Source of the DNA: Stenotrophomonas rhizophila
Lineage (GTDB): Bacteria; Pseudomonadota; Gammaproteobacteria; Xanthomonadales; Xanthomonadaceae
DNA: 64,000 nt
NCBI RefSeq assembly: GCF_003751305.1
Contig: NZ_RJKV01000004.1
Span: 124,001-188,000 of the forward strand
Direction of reading: 5' to 3'
The position numbers and the translations under genes were made by a program. The notes beneath the pieces are model-generated. The model was not told the origin of the DNA. It saw nothing but the letters and a program-made list of their open reading frames with translations, and searched no databases. Below, in pieces: positions 27,541 through 35,751 of the stretch (its first letter is position 1; each line of letters starts with the position of its first letter).

Positions 27541-28026
27541 TCAGCTGCCCTCCCCCGGTTCGCGGCGGCCGCGGTGGATCGAGCTGTACGGCCATTGCGT
27601 CGCGTCACGCACATGCCCGTGCTTGACCGGGTTGTGGTGCACGTAGGCCACATGCCGCTGCAGGTCCTCGGCATCTACGATCCGATGCTCGCGAAAGCCG
27701 TTGTGCCACAGTGGCCGCAGGCTGCGATCACGCCGGAGCTGCAGCCGTGGATCGGCCATCGGCAACTGGCGGTCGAAGATCGCCTGGACCTGCGCCCAGC
27801 GGCGATGGCCCTCCTCGTCGCCCTCCGGCAGCGTCCACACGCCGTGCAGATGGTCCGGCAGCACCACGATCGCGTTGATCCGGAACGGCCGCGCCTGCTG
27901 CGCCACCCGGAACGCCAGCCGCAGGATCTGCGCCTGTTCCACCAGCAGGCTGCTGCTGCGATCGCGCAGGTGCGCGCTGAAGAAATAGGTGGTACCGGTC
28001 GGCCAGAGGATGTGGTCGTAGGACAT
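27541..28026 (-). CDS. REP-associated tyrosine transposase (RAYT, IS200-like)
   Basis: 161 residues of the Y1 transposase fold. The HUH-type motif reads VVLPDHLHGVW (residues about 55-65), and the catalytic Tyr lies in VAYVHHNPVKHG near residue 130. RAYTs are single-copy domesticated relatives of IS200/IS605 transposases that act on REP palindromes. The window's many GTAG-capped SMAG repeats are the expected substrate class. No flanking REP pair directly bounds this gene within 100 bp, so it looks chromosomal rather than a mobile unit. Confidence 0.92.
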   Translation of the reverse strand: MSYDHILWPTGTTYFFSAHLRDRSSSLLVEQAQILRLAFRVAQQARPFRINAIVVLPDHLHGVWTLPEGDEEGHRRWAQVQAIFDRQLPMADPRLQLRRDRSLRPLWHNGFREHRIVDAEDLQRHVAYVHHNPVKHGHVRDATQWPYSSIHRGRREPGEGS

Positions 28027-28219
28027 GACCCAAGTATCCGAAGCGTCCCTGCGCAGTTCGATCAGCGCACTCCCTGCCGGCGCCTCGGATACCCGCGCAC
28101 ACGTGGGTCGGAATCCTCGCAGCTCGGGGCTGCATGACGGCCGGCCAGCGGCTTCTCAGGTACGATGCCCACCCCTGACTGCCATACCGTCTGGCGCTCG
28201 CGCCGCGGCCTGAGATCCC

Positions 28220-29062
28220 GTGCCCCACTACACCGGCCCCCTGCTGACCCGCCCGCTCGCCGAGAGCCTGACCCGCGCCCGCGATGCCGGCACCGGCGAA
28301 TGGACCGGCTCGCTCGACCTCGGCCGCTCCACCGGCACCGCCACGCTGGCGGCCGACCACTGGCAGTGGAAGGGTGAAACCTACGCCTATCCCGGCAAGA
28401 CCAAGGACCGCACCCTGTACTACTGGGACGGCGAGGAATTCCTGGCGATCTCGCGCTTCGGCTCGGCGCTGATCAAGCTGGTGCCGACCGACTGGGACGC
28501 GCCGACGTTCGAGATCGACGGCATCAAGATGCTGCCCAGCGCGCAGGTCTCCCCGTTTGAGGATGCCCGCCGCAAGGTCGCGCTGATCGCACCGGCCGGC
28601 AAGACCGTTCTGGATACCTGTGGCGGCCTGGGCTACTTCGCGGCGTGCTGCCTGGAAGGGGGAGTCACCCGTATCCGCTCGTTCGAGAAGAATCCGGATG
28701 TGCTGTGGCTGCGCACGCTCAATCCGTGGTCGCCGGATCCGGACGCGGAAAGCAGCGGCGGTCGGCTGGCGCTGAGCCAGGGTGACGTGTCGCAGGAAAT
28801 CGAAGGGCTGGAGACCGCCTCGGTCGACGCGATCCTGCACGATCCGCCGCGCTTCGGCATCGCTGGCGAGCTGTACTCACAGGTGTTCTACGACCAGCTC
28901 GCGCGCGTCATCCGCAAGGGCGGCCGGATGTTCCACTACACCGGTGCGCCGAACAAACTGACCAGCGGCCGCGATGTGCCGCGCGAGGTCGCCAAGCGGC
29001 TGGAAAAGGCAGGCTTCAAGGCCGAGCTGGCGATGGACGGGGTGCTCGCGGTCAAGCGCTGA
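28220..29062 (+). CDS. Class I SAM-dependent methyltransferase
   Basis: 280 residues from GTG 28220. The Rossmann-like core starts near residue 130 with VLDTCGGLGYFA (motif I, SAM binding), continues with IRSFEKNP (motif II), and has ILHDPPRFG as motif IV. A DPPR catalytic loop is seen in nucleic-acid N-methyltransferases and in spermidine synthase-like proteins. The substrate is unclear; the N-terminal 120 residues are a separate beta-rich domain. It has no operon partner. Confidence 0.82.
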   Translation: MPHYTGPLLTRPLAESLTRARDAGTGEWTGSLDLGRSTGTATLAADHWQWKGETYAYPGKTKDRTLYYWDGEEFLAISRFGSALIKLVPTDWDAPTFEIDGIKMLPSAQVSPFEDARRKVALIAPAGKTVLDTCGGLGYFAACCLEGGVTRIRSFEKNPDVLWLRTLNPWSPDPDAESSGGRLALSQGDVSQEIEGLETASVDAILHDPPRFGIAGELYSQVFYDQLARVIRKGGRMFHYTGAPNKLTSGRDVPREVAKRLEKAGFKAELAMDGVLAVKR

Positions 29063-29074
29063 GCAAGGGGCTGG

Positions 29075-29251
29075 TCAACTGCCGCGTGGCAGTTTGGCCG
29101 CCCACATGTTGTCAACCAGATTGGGATAGCGCCGCCCGTTCTCCTCGGCGCGCTGACGTGCCGCATCCTTCTGCGCCTCGGAGAGCGGCTGCGACTTTTT
29201 CTTCCCATTGGGACTGGGCTTCTTCCAGGGCGGTGTCTGGGACGGGCGCAT
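29075..29251 (-). CDS. Short basic hypothetical protein (58 residues)
   Basis: The frame starts MRPSQTPPWKKPSPNGKKKS and ends AAKLPRGS. It is Lys/Pro-rich at the N-terminus, then helical with a RRYPNLVDNMWAAK end that looks conserved and non-random. Codon use is GC-rich at third positions, as in its neighbours. It lies 13 bp from the convergent methyltransferase gene. No function can be assigned. Confidence 0.6.
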   Translation of the reverse strand: MRPSQTPPWKKPSPNGKKKSQPLSEAQKDAARQRAEENGRRYPNLVDNMWAAKLPRGS

Positions 29252-29365
29252 GGGTGGTCTCGTGTGGAGTAGCGCTGCATTCTCGCTAAGCCGGTGCAGC
29301 GTACAAGAACGCCCGACACGTCATCGCAACGTGCCGGGCGCGTACTGCGAAGAACGACCTGCGAC

Positions 29366-30178
29366 TTACTTCTTCAGGAAGTCCAGCAGCGCCTTGTTGA
29401 ACGCATCGGCATGGCTGGCATTGCAGCCGTGCGGCGCGTCCTTCAGCACCACCACCTCACTGCCCGCGATGGCCGCATGGGTGCGCTTGCCCGAACCCTC
29501 GAACGGGACCGTGCCATCGCTGTCGCCGTGCAGCACCAGGGTCGGCACCGTCACCTTCTTCAGGTCGTCGCGGAAGTCGGTCGTGCCGAAGGCTTTCATG
29601 CAGCCCAGCGCGGCGGTCTGGTCGGACTGCTGACAGAGCTTGATCGCGGCCTGGCGCTCTTCCTCGCTGACCTTGAGCTCGCCGTTGGCGCTGAAGAAAT
29701 CCTTGGTGAAGCCATCGAAGAACGTGTCGCGGTCCTTCTCCAGGCCTTCGCGCATTTCATCGGCCTTTTCCTGGGTCAGCGGGCCCTCGGGGTTGTCGCT
29801 GGTCTTGAGCATGTACGGCGGCACCGCCGAGGCGAAGACCACGCTGTGCAGGCGTGATTCGCCGTGCTTGGCGACGTAGCGCGCCACTTCACCACCGCCC
29901 ATCGAGAAGCCGACCAGGGTGGCGTCTTTCAGGTCCAGATCCTCGATCACACCGGCCAGATCATCGGCGAGCGTGTCGTACTCGTAGCCATCGGCCGGCT
30001 TTTCCGAGCGCCCGAAACCACGGCGGTCATAGGCCACCACACGGTAGCCCGCCTCGCGCAGCGCGGGGACCTGCGCCTTCCACGATTCGGCCGACAGCGG
30101 CCAGCCGTGGATCAGCACTACCGGGCGGCCGGTGCCACCGGAATCTTCAACGTGCAGGCGAACGCGGGAAGCAGCCAT
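29366..30178 (-). CDS. Alpha/beta hydrolase (non-heme haloperoxidase-like)
   Basis: 270 residues starting at 30178 after CAAGGAG. Catalytic triad: Ser in GFSMGG (nucleophile elbow), Asp in HGDSDGTVP and His in DAPHG. The oxyanion-side HGWPLS motif near residue 24 is typical of the non-heme chloroperoxidase and arylesterase group. It is likely a cytoplasmic esterase or perhydrolase. It is monocistronic. Confidence 0.92.
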   Translation of the reverse strand: MAASRVRLHVEDSGGTGRPVVLIHGWPLSAESWKAQVPALREAGYRVVAYDRRGFGRSEKPADGYEYDTLADDLAGVIEDLDLKDATLVGFSMGGGEVARYVAKHGESRLHSVVFASAVPPYMLKTSDNPEGPLTQEKADEMREGLEKDRDTFFDGFTKDFFSANGELKVSEEERQAAIKLCQQSDQTAALGCMKAFGTTDFRDDLKKVTVPTLVLHGDSDGTVPFEGSGKRTHAAIAGSEVVVLKDAPHGCNASHADAFNKALLDFLKK

Positions 30179-30816
30179 GGGAACTCCTTGGAGCGATGGG
30201 GAATGAAGTTCGATCCTAGGGAGAGGGGGTTGGGTGAGCCGTGAAAGAAAGCGCGATGTCGCTGACGTGACGTGCACGGGGCTGACTGACATCCGCCGAT
30301 GGGTTCAGCGAAACGACGACGGGATGACGCGGCGCGATCTCAGCTTCTGAGACGGCGCCCGACGATAGTTGCCATGGGGCATCGTCGACGCTGGGAACCG
30401 GTACATGGACTGTCATGAGATCACGCCGGAGGCTGCCAGCTGCACAACGGCGAGGCCGCCCAGCGCTGCCTGCTGCGGGTTGGCCATAACCCTGTTGCTG
30501 CATGGTCTTGGCGCGCACCAGGCATCGCGTGCGGCATTGACTGCTGCACTACGACGGCTACCGTTGACAGAGCGTTGTGCCAGCTGCGCGTTGTTGCGTT
30601 GGAATGAGGTCTCGTAGAAGTCGACCATGCCCACCCGGGCACGGTGCCTCTCAGCGCTTATGCTCGGGAATCGCCAGCAACGGCCAAGAGGACCGCCGGG
30701 ATTGAGCGCGCCAAGTACGACCTGAATTCGATAGATCTCATTTTTTGATGTTGTTTGACGCCAGACATCTGGATTCCATTTAGATTTTCTTCAATCCAGA
30801 AAAGGGAAATACTTAG
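30179..30816. other. 638-bp stretch without a convincing gene
   Basis: Two short overlapping frames occur on opposite strands (30369-30617 plus, 30413-30634 minus), but neither has a convincing ribosome site or recognisable motif. The minus frame could be a gene remnant. The last 100 bp are AT-rich and probably carry the promoter of the following membrane protein. Composition shifts here from core-like to AT-rich. Confidence 0.5.
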
Positions 30817-31887
30817 ATGCAAGGATCACAGCTTCCGCCTCCCCCGAAGGTCGGGACATGGAGAGAAGATTCAAAGCTGATCGCCAGATGGATCGAGCGT
30901 CATCCGATCATTCTCGGCGCCTTGGCCTTCCTGCTTCCCAGCACAGGTCTCTATCATTTTGCGACAATCGGCCGTGTGCCATTGGAGATAGCTTCATCGG
31001 ACATCATTGCAGCGCTTCCACTGTTGCTCGGGCGCATCACGTTCATCGTAGTCGTACTATCTGCACTACCGATACTCCCTGCACTATTGATGTTCGAAGG
31101 TGCAGTGCGCGAGCCGGATGGTCGCGTGCGCGTGCTTCCAAGTGCGCGTCGAGCGAGACGTAGAAAGGTGCGTCAATGGCTCCTCGCCCTGGCGATTCCC
31201 GGATTCATGATCGCCGGTGCACTCATCGGCACTGTGAGCTTCGGATTGCCCGATACATGGGTCATCCCATTGGCCATCGCCATCTCAAGTTCCACCTTCG
31301 CCTTTACAATCCACCGTATCAGACGAACGCCAAGCAAGGACACGATGGCAATTGATTCCATCGCGCTTTACATGGCAGCGGGCGTGGCTCAGATGATGGT
31401 CGCGTTGATCACGATGCAGCTCAGCCTTCGTTTCGTTAGTGACTCCATGAATCAATGGATCGTATTTGGAATTTTGATTGTTGCAACAATATTAGTTGCC
31501 ATTCTTCAAGTGCTGCTTATAAGGATAATTGAATTGACAAGCAGTCATGCCGGCTTCGTCAAACAGGCTTTTTTTGGAGCTCTGGTGGCCATATCGATCG
31601 CCTTCACCTTCCCACCTAGTGGAGCGGCGCTGACCGCAGCGGTACTGCGCGACAGCGCATCCGGCGGCAATCGATGTGTCACGCTGGAGCTGACACGCGA
31701 CGCCGCCGATTTCGCCAAGTTGATTGCCCCGAGCGGGGTCGATGAAGCAAAAACTGTAGGCCTAAGCCTTCTTTCCAACCTGGGAGGCACCTACTTGGCA
31801 CGCAAACACGGTAGCCCGGACGATACGGTCCACCGAATTCCGATTGCGAAAGTAACCGGAATGAAAGCCTGCCCGGAAGACGGATGA
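30817..31887 (+). CDS. Orphan polytopic membrane protein, AT-rich
   Basis: 356 residues with about seven hydrophobic segments, a basic loop (SARRARRRKVRQW near residue 110) and a soluble C-terminal domain of about 80 residues beginning after GAALTAAVL. Codon use is less GC-biased than the neighbours, suggesting acquisition by transfer. GGGAAA precedes the ATG. No family is recognised. It lies at the left side of the accessory region that later includes the RM system and the YobI-like NTPase, so a defence or effector role is possible but unproven. Confidence 0.75.
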   Translation: MQGSQLPPPPKVGTWREDSKLIARWIERHPIILGALAFLLPSTGLYHFATIGRVPLEIASSDIIAALPLLLGRITFIVVVLSALPILPALLMFEGAVREPDGRVRVLPSARRARRRKVRQWLLALAIPGFMIAGALIGTVSFGLPDTWVIPLAIAISSSTFAFTIHRIRRTPSKDTMAIDSIALYMAAGVAQMMVALITMQLSLRFVSDSMNQWIVFGILIVATILVAILQVLLIRIIELTSSHAGFVKQAFFGALVAISIAFTFPPSGAALTAAVLRDSASGGNRCVTLELTRDAADFAKLIAPSGVDEAKTVGLSLLSNLGGTYLARKHGSPDDTVHRIPIAKVTGMKACPEDG

Positions 31888-31936
31888 AGAATGGCATTGC
31901 GTTAGGCTATTAATGCCTTTGCTGGTAAGAGCACGT

Positions 31937-31969
31937 GCGCGCCGACCACCATTGAGATGGTCGGCGCGC
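31937..31969. terminator. Long hairpin between convergent genes
   Basis: Perfect 12-bp arms GCGCGCCGACCA/TGGTCGGCGCGC with a 9-nt loop, placed between the ends of two convergent genes. No clear T-run on either side, so termination may be inefficient. Confidence 0.5.
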
Positions 31970-31985
31970 CTGAGACTTGACGGAC

Positions 31986-33125
31986 TTACAGCGCAATCCG
32001 AGCAACTGACTCTTCGCTGCCCTTCGGCTCGCTGTCACCGTTCTTGACGGTCACGTACAGCACGTTCTTCTTGGCATCCAGCGCCAGGCTGTTCGGGTGG
32101 GTCGGCACCGCGTAAGTGGCCACCTGCTTGTAGGTGTCGCTGTTGTACGCGGTCACGGTGCCGCCATCGCGGTTGGTGACGTACAGGCGCTTGCGCGGTG
32201 CATCCAGCAGGATGCCCAGCGGGCCGGCATCGGTCGGGATGCTGGCCAGTTCCTTGCCGGTGGTGCGGTCCAGCACCAGCACACGCTGACCCGGATGCTT
32301 CGATTCGAAGCCGGAGCTGCTGGCTTGGTACTTGCGGATCATTTCCGAGCCCTGGTCGGTCACGAACAGGCGCTTGCCGGCCGGATCCAGCGCGATGTTC
32401 ATCGGCTGCTCGGCACTGACCTTGAAGCGCTGCTCGACCTTGCCGCTGTCGGTGCCGACGGTAACGACCTCGGCCAGCAGGTTGGAGGTGTACACGCGCT
32501 TGGCCTTGGCATCCAGCGCCAGACCCGGCGCCTTGGCGTTGCCCAGGCCCGGAATGGTGTTGATGACCTTCAGCGACTGCGTATCCACCACGAACAGGAC
32601 GCTGCCCTCGCCGGAGTGACCGGTGACGTACAGGCGGTTGTTGGCGCCATCGACGACCAGCTCACGCAGATCGTGGGTGTAGGCGGCCTTGCCATCCTTG
32701 CCGACCTTCTTTTCCATCAGCTGCACGATGCCGACCGATTTATTGGTGGCAGTGTCGACCACGGTGACCGAGGTATCGACGGTGTTACCGACGTACAGCC
32801 GATTGTTTGCATCGTCCAGCACGACGCCGAACGCCTTGCGTTCCAGCGGAATGGCGGTCTCGATGGCCAACGTTTCCGGGTTCAGACGCAGGACCTGGGA
32901 CGGACCGGCCGCATCGCCGAAGCCGCCCGAGGAGGCGACGAAAACGGCGTTCTGCTTGGGGCTGAAAGCCAGCTCGTAGACGCCTTGGGCGATGGCTTTA
33001 CGCTGGACAGCCGCGGTGCTGGCGGATGCCGTGGCCTCGTCGGCGGCGAACGCGGACGGGGCGCCAAGGCTCAGGGAGATGGCGAAGGCCAGAGCGGCCG
33101 AGCGGATTACGGAATTGCGGAGCAT
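31986..33125 (-). CDS. Periplasmic YncE-like beta-propeller protein
   Basis: 379 residues. The signal peptide (MLRNSVIRSAALAFAISLSL, ending ASAFAA-like) is followed by repeated strands such as NNRLYVGNTVDTSVTVVD and KRLYVTNRDGGTVTAYN, the hallmark of a seven-bladed YVTN/YncE propeller. AAGGAAG precedes the start at 33125. E. coli YncE is an iron-regulated periplasmic protein that binds DNA in vitro; its physiological role is unsettled. GC-rich codon use marks it as core rather than island. Confidence 0.88.
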   Translation of the reverse strand: MLRNSVIRSAALAFAISLSLGAPSAFAADEATASASTAAVQRKAIAQGVYELAFSPKQNAVFVASSGGFGDAAGPSQVLRLNPETLAIETAIPLERKAFGVVLDDANNRLYVGNTVDTSVTVVDTATNKSVGIVQLMEKKVGKDGKAAYTHDLRELVVDGANNRLYVTGHSGEGSVLFVVDTQSLKVINTIPGLGNAKAPGLALDAKAKRVYTSNLLAEVVTVGTDSGKVEQRFKVSAEQPMNIALDPAGKRLFVTDQGSEMIRKYQASSSGFESKHPGQRVLVLDRTTGKELASIPTDAGPLGILLDAPRKRLYVTNRDGGTVTAYNSDTYKQVATYAVPTHPNSLALDAKKNVLYVTVKNGDSEPKGSEESVARIAL

Positions 33126-33450
33126 GCGAGCTTCCTTGAAGGGGCACGGGAGGGTGTCCTGGCTCGCTGGGCCGTACGTGTGACGGCCGGCCCCGCATCT
33201 GTCTGCGCTGGGTGGGCTGGCTGGGTTAGCAGGGGAATGGTAGCAGGATAGGCTGCGGGTATGGCCTGCACCGTTACCAGCAACACCTCCCGACCAAGGC
33301 ACGTGTCTACCAAACCTTTGGCACCACCAGTTTCCCCTGCTCCAGATCAAACGGCAGCACCCACAACCTCAACTGAACATCAAACGCGAACACGGGCAGG
33401 CCCTGAGAGAACCCGGTATGCGACGGATACACGTGGGCAGGAGCGAGCGC

Positions 33451-33750
33451 TCAGCCGGTTCGGCGCTGCAACTTGCGGAGGATCTTCTTGACCAACGCCA
33501 CGGGCCGCTCCGCCACCTTAAGGGTGATGCTGCCGTGCGTGGCCTCCACCTTCAGGCGGGCGCCTACGTCGAAGCCGAGCTTGTCCAGCCAACGACCGCG
33601 CAGCTTGAGATAGGGAACAATCTCGGTAGGACCGTACTCTTCGCGGCCCGGGTACGTCAGCGCGCCTACGCGGTAGCTCCGTGCCGGGCGGGCGTAGGGC
33701 TTGCGCATGGGGCGCATGTCATCGGGTTCGTCTTCCCTCGGCGTCAACAT
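33451..33750 (-). CDS. symE: SymE-like type I toxin (AbrB fold)
   Basis: 99 residues from ATG 33750 after AGGAGC. The C-terminal half has the SymE_toxin pattern: VPYLKLRGRWLDKLGF, then GARLKVEATHGSITLKV. E. coli SymE is an SOS-induced AbrB-like protein that condenses nucleic acids and is silenced by the antisense RNA SymR. In many genomes symE sits beside restriction-modification loci, as here. An antisense RNA would lie on the plus strand around 33700-33850; I see no firm promoter for it. Confidence 0.82.
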   Translation of the reverse strand: MLTPREDEPDDMRPMRKPYARPARSYRVGALTYPGREEYGPTEIVPYLKLRGRWLDKLGFDVGARLKVEATHGSITLKVAERPVALVKKILRKLQRRTG

Positions 33751-34012
33751 GTTGGAGCTCCTGCAGGGCTTGCCCTTGCCGGGATGGCAAGGGGAGGTGT
33801 GTGCCACAGGAGGTTCTACGCTAGGGGAAAATCATTCGGGATGGTGAAGAGCGTTGGAAATAGTTCGTTTCTCTTGATCGGCAAAGCTCCATGGACCGCG
33901 CGAGTCGCGATCGCAGTCTTTGAGACGGCCCAGTGTCAACGTCCCAGCCGGGCTTCCCTGACCTCTCAGTGCTCCCTCCAGCGATACCCCCTCTTCACCC
34001 ACGGGACGAAAT

Positions 34013-34027
34013 TGGACATACTGTCCA
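34013..34027. promoter_or_regulatory. M.SsoII-type autoregulatory operator upstream of the methyltransferase
   Basis: A perfect 15-bp palindrome TGGACA-TAC-TGTCCA, 19 bp before the methyltransferase ATG. M.SsoII represses its own gene by binding a palindrome with GGACA and TGTCC half-sites. The half-sites here are identical and only the 3-nt spacer differs. Confidence 0.7.
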
Positions 34028-34046
34028 CTGAATTCCCGGAGCATCC

Positions 34047-35297
34047 ATGAATACGTACGAGCTGATCGACCTTTCCCTCCAGCGCTTTTCAACGAAGGAG
34101 GTCGCCCAAGCCCTTGGAGTTGATCCGAAGACCGTCAAACGTTGGCAAGTCCGCGAGACCGAGCCCAAGCCCTACGTTGCGGAAGCCATCCGCCAGCGCC
34201 TGCTGCCCTTCGGCGACCCGCCGACCGGCGAAGGAAAGTTTCGCTTTATCGACCTGTTCGCCGGCATCGGCGGTATCCGCACGGCATTCGAGAAGCAGGG
34301 TGGACGCTGCGTGTTCACCAGCGAGTGGGACCCCTACGCGGTCAAGACCTACAAGGCCAATTTTCACGACGGACCAGGGCATACCTTCGCCACGGATATC
34401 ACCAAGGTCCACGAAGCCGACGTTCCCGACCACGACGTTCTGCTCGCCGGTTTCCCCTGCCAGCCGTTCTCGATTGCCGGAGTATCCAAGAAGAACGCGC
34501 TGGGCCGTCCGCATGGGTTCTCTGACAAGACGCAGGGAACCCTGTTTTTCGACGTGGCTCGCATCATCGCCGAGAAGAAGCCGCGTGCGTTCCTGCTTGA
34601 GAACGTGAAGAACCTGATGAGCCACGACAAGGGCCGCACGTTCTCCACCATCATTGACGTGCTGCAGAACGAGTTGGGGTACCAGGTCAAGCACAAGGTC
34701 ATCAACGGCAAGCATTTCGGACCGCAACACCGCGAGCGCATCATCATCGTGGGCTTCCGTGAGCCGAACGACTTCGATATCCACAAGGTCGAGCTGCCGA
34801 GCTTTGAGGATGCTCCAAGGATGGGCTCCGTTCTTCACAGCCAAGATGGAACGGAAGCCACTGACTCCCCCTACGTTGATGGTGCGAACGGCAAGGTGCT
34901 TGAGAAGTACACACTCTCGGACAAGCTCTGGGAGTACCTGCAGAACTACGCTACGAAGCATCGAGACAAAGGCAACGGCTTTGGCTTCGGCCTCGTGAAC
35001 AGCGAAAGCACCTGCCGCACGCTTTCTGCCCGCTACTACAAGGATGGTTCAGAGATCCTTATCTCGCAGGGCGCCAAGAAGAATCCCCGCCGCCTCACGC
35101 CGCGCGAATGTGCGCGCCTGATGGGGTTCGATGACAACTTCCGAATTCCTGTCTCCGATACTCGCGCCTATAAGCAGTTCGGCAACTCGGTGGTCGTTCC
35201 GGTCATCAGTGAGGTTGCCCGCATCATGGCGCCCTATCTGGTTGAAAACGAGGCATCTGAGCAGGCGAAGCCGGCAAAGAAGAAGACAAAGGTCTGA
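34047..35297 (+). CDS. DNA (cytosine-5) methyltransferase with N-terminal HTH, EcoRII/SsoII type
   Basis: 416 residues. An HTH ([20 protein letters not shown], residues 14-33) precedes the m5C methyltransferase core. Motifs: [11 protein letters not shown] (68-77), [10 protein letters not shown] with catalytic Cys138, VI ENV (185-187), VIII QHRERI (227-232), IX-adjacent [14 protein letters not shown], and X QFGNSV. The EcoRII/SsoII/Dcm branch methylates the inner C of CCWGG or CCNGG. Since the partner nuclease is EcoRII-like, CCWGG is predicted. The HTH and the operator at 34013-34027 point to autorepression. It is followed at once by vsr. Confidence 0.95.
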   Translation: MNTYELIDLSLQRFSTKEVAQALGVDPKTVKRWQVRETEPKPYVAEAIRQRLLPFGDPPTGEGKFRFIDLFAGIGGIRTAFEKQGGRCVFTSEWDPYAVKTYKANFHDGPGHTFATDITKVHEADVPDHDVLLAGFPCQPFSIAGVSKKNALGRPHGFSDKTQGTLFFDVARIIAEKKPRAFLLENVKNLMSHDKGRTFSTIIDVLQNELGYQVKHKVINGKHFGPQHRERIIIVGFREPNDFDIHKVELPSFEDAPRMGSVLHSQDGTEATDSPYVDGANGKVLEKYTLSDKLWEYLQNYATKHRDKGNGFGFGLVNSESTCRTLSARYYKDGSEILISQGAKKNPRRLTPRECARLMGFDDNFRIPVSDTRAYKQFGNSVVVPVISEVARIMAPYLVENEASEQAKPAKKKTKV

Positions 35298-35299
35298 CA

Positions 35300-35728
35300 T
35301 TGGTCGACAGCCTCACCCAGGAACAGCGCTCCGCGCAGATGTCGCGGATACGCGGTACCAACACCAAATTGGAGGTGTTGGTCCGCAAAGCACTACACGC
35401 TAGGGGATTTCGCTTTCGTCTTGGTGGAGCTGGCCTGCCGGGCAAGCCGGATGTAATCCTCCCCAAGTACAGAACGGCAGTGTTCGTGCATGGCTGCTTC
35501 TGGCACGGCCACAGCTGCCCCTTGTATCGCCTTCCGCAGACCCGCCCTGAGTTCTGGAGCGCCAAGATCGACTCGAACAGGCGGCGCGATGCACGCGTTG
35601 AATCCCAGTTGCGCGAGTCTGGCTGGAAGGTGGAGCTGGTGTGGGAGTGCTCCCTGCGCGGCGCGAAGGAAACTGAACGCGAGTTGTTCTTTGATCAGCT
35701 AGCGGCGAGAATCCGCGCAACAGGCTGA
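35300..35728 (+). CDS. vsr: Very short patch repair endonuclease Vsr
   Basis: 142 residues from TTG 35300, 2 bp after the methyltransferase stop. It has the full Vsr signature: MSRIRGTNTK, then GKPDVILP with catalytic Asp51, VHGCFWHGH with His69, and zinc ligands matching Cys66, His71, Cys73 and Cys117. Vsr nicks 5' of the T in T:G mismatches created by deamination of m5C in the methyltransferase target, so it protects against self-inflicted mutation. Its presence supports a CCWGG target for the neighbouring methylase. Met14 (35339) is a less likely start, as it would cut into the conserved N-terminus. Confidence 0.95.
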   Translation: MVDSLTQEQRSAQMSRIRGTNTKLEVLVRKALHARGFRFRLGGAGLPGKPDVILPKYRTAVFVHGCFWHGHSCPLYRLPQTRPEFWSAKIDSNRRRDARVESQLRESGWKVELVWECSLRGAKETERELFFDQLAARIRATG

Positions 35729-35751
35729 AATCATCCGGTACGGAGGCTGGT

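Noticed and set aside
30413..30634. 73-codon minus-strand frame (contains MVDFYETSFQRNN)
   Set aside because: The start of the product looks natural, but there is no ribosome site, no family match and competing frames; kept as a possible remnant only.
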